Below are positions 57,575-61,238 of a stretch of DNA of 61,238 nt, piece after piece. The notes under the pieces were generated by a model. It saw only the letters and a program-made list of their open reading frames with translations, searched no databases and was not told where the DNA came from. Where the stretch lies: NCBI RefSeq assembly GCF_020144665.1, contig NZ_JAAHBQ010000031.1, forward strand, positions 1 through 61,238. Reading direction: 5' to 3'. How positions within the stretch are numbered: position 1 is the first letter of the stretch; each line of letters opens with the position of its first letter. Made by a program: the position numbers and the translations under genes. Source of the stretch: Oscillatoria salina IIICB1 (GTDB taxonomy: Bacteria; Cyanobacteriota; Cyanobacteriia; Cyanobacteriales; SIO1D9).

Positions 57575-57937
57575 ATGCCGAGTTTAGAAGTAATTAAAGC
57601 TATAGATGCTGCTTTACCCGACGATGAAATAATTAAAAATGTTACTAATCTCTTGCAAGAATATGCTAAAAATGGAGAAGTAGAAATCGAATTAGATGAA
57701 GCAGAAGCAAAAAATATTTTAGTCCCGGCAAATACAGAAATTCTGATTGTAACTAAAGCTTTTTTAAAGGAATATTTTGAGATTAATTTTCAAACTGGTT
57801 ATCGAGTAATGGTAGCTTTAGGGGGTATTCGAGAAGAAAAACATGGTCTTCTGCAAGCTAAGTTTTGTTTTGCTACTTTATACTGGGATGCTGAGGGAAA
57901 TATGGTGACTATCGATTTTCATTTAGAGATGAGATAA
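57575..57937 (+). CDS. Small acidic hypothetical protein between hairpin repeats
   Basis: The 120-residue protein starts at ATG 57575 after AGGAG at 57563-57567; a longer frame back to 57500 would be translated repeat sequence and is rejected. It is acidic (DDEIIKNV; VEIELDEAEAK) and has TYRVM-type beta strands (FQTGYRVMVALGG), with no signal or membrane span. I do not recognise the family. Both sides are hairpin repeats, so it is an isolated single gene. Confidence 0.6.
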   Translation: MPSLEVIKAIDAALPDDEIIKNVTNLLQEYAKNGEVEIELDEAEAKNILVPANTEILIVTKAFLKEYFEINFQTGYRVMVALGGIREEKHGLLQAKFCFATLYWDAEGNMVTIDFHLEMR

Positions 57938-58003
57938 GCAATTCTTCTCGTTTCTAGGTTCTACTTCCATTAAATTCATAACTTTCGCCTCACTATTATA
58001 ACT

Positions 58004-58081
58004 GTCATCCTGAGCGAAGCGTTCGCGAAGCGTTCTCGAAGAGTAGGATCTAGGGAGATCTTTCGTTTCGCTCAGGATGAC
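58004..58081. repeat. 78-bp inverted-repeat (MITE-like) element
   Basis: GTCATCCTGAGCGAA at 58004-58018 is exactly inverted as TTCGCTCAGGATGAC at 58067-58081. Inside are GTTCGCGAAGCG and AGGATCTAGGGAGATC. Such GTCATCCTGAGCGAA ends are widespread dispersed repeats in bacteria. Half copies (GTCATTCTGAGCGAAGC) lie at about 57163 and 57402 inside the two 220-bp repeats. Confidence 0.75.
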
Positions 58082-58110
58082 TTTTTGACTGGAAATTCAG
58101 ATGAATTTTG

Positions 58111-58140
58111 TGTAGAGATGTTGCATGAAACGTCTCTACC
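58111..58140. repeat. Diverged copy of the 30695 palindrome
   Basis: TGTAGAGATGTTGCATGAAACGTCTCTACC differs from the perfect palindrome at 30695-30724 at a few positions that break the pairing in places. It shows the family is dispersed within this window. Confidence 0.6.
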
Positions 58141-58220
58141 TTCTTGTTAGAAATGCCTCTCGGAGGCTCCGCTTCCAGTTAAAATTAAGGAGGCAGAGCC
58201 TCTAGAATGCGTTCCCCGGC

Positions 58221-58493
58221 GGAGCCAGGGAACTAGGGAAAGGGGGGAGCCAGGGAACTAGGGGAAGGGGGAGCCAGGGAACTAGGGAGATGAGATAAGC
58301 ACTTATTCTCGTTTCTAGGCTCCGCCTAGAAATGCTTTTCGGAGGCTCCGCCTCCATTAAAGATGACGAGGCAGAGCCTCTAGTTGTGCGTTCCCCGGCG
58401 GAGCCAGGGAACTAGGGAAGGGGGGAGCCAGGGAACTAGGGGAAGGGGGAGCCAGGAAACTAGGGAAAGGGGGGAGCCAGGGAACTAGGGAAA
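58221..58493. repeat. GAGCCAGGGAACTAGGG short tandem repeats in two blocks
   Basis: A unit of about 25 bp, GGAGCCAGGGAACTAGGGAA plus a G-run of variable length, is repeated about three times at 58221-58289 and about four times at 58400-58493. Both blocks grow from the GTTCCCCGGCGGAGCC hairpin, as if its 3' arm was amplified. The second block abuts the stop of rpiA (58498). Confidence 0.75.
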
Positions 58494-58497
58494 GCAG

Positions 58498-59208
58498 TTA
58501 CATCTCTCTTACTGTGGGTTTCCCGTCAACAATTTCGCCGACTAAAACAAGATCGGCAACATTGACAAATAAACCATTTTCTAGTACCCCAGGAATATTA
58601 TTAATTGTCTTTTCTAACTCCCCAGGATTGTCAATTTTGTCGAATTTGACATCAATTACCAAATTACCTTGGTCGGTAACAACAGGTCCAGCTTTCTTAA
58701 CTCCCATGCGTAATTCGGGCTTTCCACCTAACTTTTCAATAGCGCGCATTGCTGGGGAAATAGCCATCGGAATTACTTCTACTGGTAGCAAAAATGTTGA
58801 GCCTAACTCCTTGACAAGTTTGCCACTATCTACTACAACAATAAACATATCTGCCAGAGAATCGACAACTTTCTCGCGAGTATGTGCCGCACCGCCACCT
58901 TTGATTAAGTTTTTTTGCGGATCTACTTCATCAGCGCCATCAATTGCTATGTCAATTTGGGAAATTGCGTCCAAACTTGTCAAGGGAATGCCATATTTTT
59001 TAGCCAATACCTCAGCTTGGAAAGAAGTAGGTACTCCCTTAATATTTTTTAACTCTCCACTTTGCAAGCGAGATCCCAAAAACTCAATGGCATAAGCTGT
59101 CGTCGAACCAGTACCTAATCCAACAATCATACCAGATTCCACGCGGGCAGCCGCAGCTTTACCCACTTCTTGCTTCATTACCTTAACTGGATCGTTTTCT
59201 CCTACCAT
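58498..59208 (-). CDS. rpiA: Ribose-5-phosphate isomerase A
   Basis: The 236-residue enzyme interconverts ribose-5-phosphate and ribulose-5-phosphate in the pentose phosphate and Calvin cycles. Family motifs: [13 protein letters not shown] (about 29-42), [18 protein letters not shown] and the C-terminal VADLVLVGE. Length is typical (about 230). It is monocistronic and its stop touches the tandem G-rich repeats. Confidence 0.93.
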   Translation of the reverse strand: MVGENDPVKVMKQEVGKAAAARVESGMIVGLGTGSTTAYAIEFLGSRLQSGELKNIKGVPTSFQAEVLAKKYGIPLTSLDAISQIDIAIDGADEVDPQKNLIKGGGAAHTREKVVDSLADMFIVVVDSGKLVKELGSTFLLPVEVIPMAISPAMRAIEKLGGKPELRMGVKKAGPVVTDQGNLVIDVKFDKIDNPGELEKTINNIPGVLENGLFVNVADLVLVGEIVDGKPTVREM

Positions 59209-59570
59209 GAAAATAACTCCTCTAAATTCTGCTTCTAAGTTTTAGTTATCTCACTAAATTCCGTGATAGCGATCGCTGTCTTTAGCAATGTACTATAATT
59301 CGATTATAATTGGGAAAAATATCCGCTTAAATAGCCAAAAATACGCAGTAAATTTACTCGCTCTAATTTAATTAGAGATTTTTAGCCAGGGGAACTAATA
59401 ATTCAGTTCTCTCCAGAAAAATTTTCAGTGAGTAGTTGCTGTTGGAAACGTAAATAAATTTGTATTTCCTTAAATTTTAAAATCAATTTTTGTGCAACAA
59501 ATAAACTCGACTTTCGCTTTGGGACAAAATCAGCTTGAAATTAGTAGCAATTTAATAGGCAGTGTAAGAT
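59209..59570. promoter_or_regulatory. Divergent promoter region of rpiA and the EAL gene
   Basis: The 362-bp region has two TATAAT matches on the plus strand (59294-59299 and 59305-59310); the minus-strand reading of 59304-59309 also gives TATAAT for rpiA. CTCTAATTTAATTAGAG at 59361-59377 is an 8-bp-arm palindrome. No -35 pair is convincing, so promoter positions are tentative. Confidence 0.4.
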
Positions 59571-60626
59571 ATGAAGGCAGCAACAGCACTTAATTTAATC
59601 ATTCAGCCTCCAAACTACCTAAGTTCTCAATTCTTCGAGAAACTAGGTTTTCAACCATTACCAGAAATTCCCCTGTTGCTGTACAAACCAATTGTTAATG
59701 CTGAAATCATTAATCTTTTTCAAGGTTTCGGTAAAGCTTTACCAACTACAGAACTAGCTGGAACCCGTTTTTTGTTAACGAGATCGCCACACACTGATTC
59801 TCAAATAGCGATTGAGTTTTTACAAGCACAACCTTTGCTTAAAGTGATTCAAGCAGCTAAAAATGCTTGGTTTTTCAACGTAATTTTTCAGCAGAATTTA
59901 TTTTTTCAATACCAACCTATTTTTAATTTACAATCAGGTAAAATATTTGCCTATGAATGTTTGGCTCGCGCCAAAGACAATAATTTGCAAATAAAAAATG
60001 GCAAAGAATTAGTTGATGCAGCCCTGGAAACCCAACTTATTTATGATTTCGATGAATTAGCTCGTAGCACTTGTGTAGAATCAATTGCTGCTCTAAAAAG
60101 CAATCAGATTTTTTTTATTAATATTTTGCCCAATGCTTTAGTAAATAATCCCCTAGCTTTCGAGCAAAACTTAAAACAAATAGAAAGAGCCCACTTAAAA
60201 CCATCTCAAATTGTTTTCGAGCTAACCGAACTCCAGGCGATCGCTACAAATCGCCCCTTGTTAAAAATACTTCACCAACTTCGCCAACAGGGATTCGGGA
60301 TTGCGATCGACGATTTGTGTAGTAACACCAACCTAGATCACTATTTCCTCGAATATCACCCTGACATCATCAAAATAGACAGACAAATCGTACATGGTTG
60401 TAGCAACCACCCAATCAAAGGAATGTTGTTTAAAGCAATAGTAGCCTCAGCACACGAACTCGGTTGTTTGGCGATCGCCGAAGGACTAGAAAATCCTGAA
60501 GATATCAAGTTCTGCCGCAATTTAGGCGTGGACATGGGACAAGGATTTGGTCTTGCCATGCCAGGACAAATTTTGCGGCAGGAACCACTCAATCATTTTA
60601 CTCCTTCGATCAAAATCGCTTCATAG
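59571..60626 (+). CDS. EAL-domain c-di-GMP phosphodiesterase-like protein
   Basis: The 351-residue protein has a ~105-residue N-terminal region without a clear family and an EAL domain (about 110-345). Catalytic acids and metal ligands are mostly kept: Glu129 in YECLAR, Asn in NILP, ELTE, Asp247-Asp248 in IDD, Lys in IIKID, AEGLE and GQGFG. The loop after DD is LCSNTN instead of the usual FGTGYSS. It can degrade c-di-GMP or sense it. The N-terminal part lacks a membrane span. It opposes the HD-GYP protein at 45408 only by biochemical type, not by operon. Confidence 0.85.
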   Translation: MKAATALNLIIQPPNYLSSQFFEKLGFQPLPEIPLLLYKPIVNAEIINLFQGFGKALPTTELAGTRFLLTRSPHTDSQIAIEFLQAQPLLKVIQAAKNAWFFNVIFQQNLFFQYQPIFNLQSGKIFAYECLARAKDNNLQIKNGKELVDAALETQLIYDFDELARSTCVESIAALKSNQIFFINILPNALVNNPLAFEQNLKQIERAHLKPSQIVFELTELQAIATNRPLLKILHQLRQQGFGIAIDDLCSNTNLDHYFLEYHPDIIKIDRQIVHGCSNHPIKGMLFKAIVASAHELGCLAIAEGLENPEDIKFCRNLGVDMGQGFGLAMPGQILRQEPLNHFTPSIKIAS

Positions 60627-60887
60627 AAACGACCCGCAAACAATTTTGCCGCCACACTAAAAGCCACATTCCGCACGACAGAATGTAGGACATTGTGTGT
60701 CGAGCATCACCGAGAAGCGATCGCGGACAAAAAAGTGGTAACACCTAGAAACATTTAACCAGAAAAACGTGTTTATGGCAAAATGTGTCTGACAGGGAAG
60801 CCAAAACAGCAATTTGAGACCAGAAATGCCGAGAAAAAAGGGATTTACCAGGGAAGACTGGCAAGGAAAAAACAATCAGCTTACGGG
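60627..60887. other. Intergenic region before the HEARO-like RNA
   Basis: No complete gene is seen. A short frame ends in PRKKGFTREDWQGKNNQLTG with its TGA overlapping the GTGA at 60888-60891, which may be the tail of a disrupted coding region. I do not recognise it. Confidence 0.35.
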
Positions 60888-61062
60888 GTGACAAACGGAT
60901 TGAAACCAAGACGGGTAGGGAGTTCAGGGATGTAAATTGTGGAGATAATCCACCTGTCGTGTGGAATGTAGGTTCTAACGGGAGTCCCCACGCCGCATTG
61001 CTGATGGTAGGAAAAGCTTGAGAGTAACTACGGCTGCACTAACTGGAGGCGACACCACTCTT
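60888..61062 (+). ncRNA. HEARO-type RNA (IscB-associated omega RNA), without iscB gene
   Basis: The segment begins after GTGA (60888-60891), with ATTGAAACCAAGACGGGTAG, GGAGATAATCCACCTG, GTGTGGAATGTAGGTTC and CGGGAGTCC in order, wording I recognise from HEARO/IscB omega RNAs. Complementary arms support folding: GACGGGT+GG at 910-919 (offset 60000) pairs with CCACCTGTC at 950-958 with one bulged A. GTGTGG at 60959-60964 pairs with CCACGC at 60988-60993. A T-run lies at 61072-61079. No iscB or RuvC/HNH gene follows. It may be a non-autonomous or decayed element; the match is from memory, not a search. Confidence 0.55.
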
Positions 61063-61086
61063 GCCCAAAAATTTTTTTTCTAACTC

Positions 61087-61115
61087 TGGCAACTGCTAAC
61101 CAGATCCGCTATAAT
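61087..61115 (+). promoter_or_regulatory. Promoter of the tRNA gene
   Basis: TGGCAA at 61087-61092 and TATAAT at 61110-61115 are separated by 17 bp, a standard sigma-70 layout. It lies 16 bp before the tRNA. The -10 is perfect and the -35 weak. Confidence 0.65.
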
Positions 61116-61131
61116 CGATTAGGCACATTCA

Positions 61132-61223
61132 GGAGAGATGGCTGAGTGGTCGAAAGCGGCAGATTGCTAATCTGTTGATAGGTGCGTAAGGCCTATCCGA
61201 GGGTTCGAATCCCTCTCTCTCCG
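61132..61223 (+). tRNA. tRNA-Ser (anticodon GCU)
   Basis: The 92-base gene starts GGAGAGA and ends TCTCTCC plus the discriminator G, giving a 7-bp acceptor stem. The D-arm carries GCTGAGTGGTCGAAAGC. The anticodon arm CAGATTGCTAATCTG gives anticodon GCT (reads AGC and AGT codons). A long variable arm is typical of serine tRNA, and GGGTTCGAATCCC is the T-arm. CCA is not encoded. Confidence 0.93.
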
Positions 61224-61238
61224 TTTTGAGAAGATGAT

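Noticed and set aside
60888-61062. tmRNA, RNase P RNA or SRP RNA
   Set aside because: None of their conserved motifs (tRNA-like ends, CCA, tag reading frame, RNase P core) is present.
60627-61223. Type V-K CRISPR-associated transposon insertion beside the tRNA
   Set aside because: No tnsB/tnsC/tniQ or cas12k genes or repeats are in the window.

Overview
The window is chromosomal DNA from a cyanobacterium, most likely a filamentous one. The octamer GCGATCGC and its core CGATCG recur throughout. The gene set is cyanobacterial: a PatA-like response regulator, a GlmU/MobA/LCP/RpiA housekeeping set, an AgrE-type arginine dihydrolase and an HCF173-like SDR-CIA30 protein. Short dispersed repeats of the cyanobacterial STRR and hairpin types lie between genes. 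I cannot name the species.

Layout. 1-742: a truncated gene end, a long intergenic region with a perfect palindrome, and an ORF fragment. 743-3893 (+): a copper cassette (HMA chaperone, CopA-type ATPase, membrane-anchored cupredoxin) behind a MerR-family-type promoter. 3931-18692 (all -): a 12-gene surface-polysaccharide cluster with five GT2 and one GT4 glycosyltransferases, a GT-C-like membrane protein, a Wzx-type flippase, two unrelated sulfotransferases and two FAD oxidoreductases; a sulfated exopolysaccharide is the natural reading. 19126-27464 (+): a phosphorelay block with a PatA-like regulator, a REC-wHTH-Hpt-REC-REC regulator, a multi-PAS histidine kinase and two single-domain receivers. 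27570-39855 (mostly -): metabolism and housekeeping, including arginine dihydrolase/ornithine cyclodeaminase, an osmoprotectant-type permease, a serine hydrolase, an aldehyde dehydrogenase, a REC-histidine kinase, a geranylgeranyl reductase-like protein, pyrH-frr, a redoxin and agmatinase. 40028-52951: a decayed TnpB with its right end, then hydrolases, LCP, MobA, an MnmC-like methyltransferase, HD-GYP, GlmU, a DUF3445 protein, SDR-CIA30 and a PEP-CTERM protein. 53111-54672: a mosaic non-coding tandem array. 54946-60626: a TPR protein, an unknown small protein inside hairpin-rich repeats, RpiA and an EAL protein. 60888-61223: a probable orphan HEARO/omega RNA, then tRNA-Ser(GCU).

How it may work together. 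The polysaccharide cluster and the adjacent phosphorelay are divergently transcribed from about 430 bp, so the regulators may control the cluster; this is inference from position. HD-GYP and EAL proteins show that c-di-GMP turnover is also present.

The most unusual items are non-coding: the three-length (87/95/111 bp) mosaic array, the HEARO-like RNA without an iscB gene, three solo IS200/IS605-type right ends (one apparently supplying the C-terminal codons of a GMC oxidoreductase), and nested hairpin repeats built on the core GGCTCCGCC.
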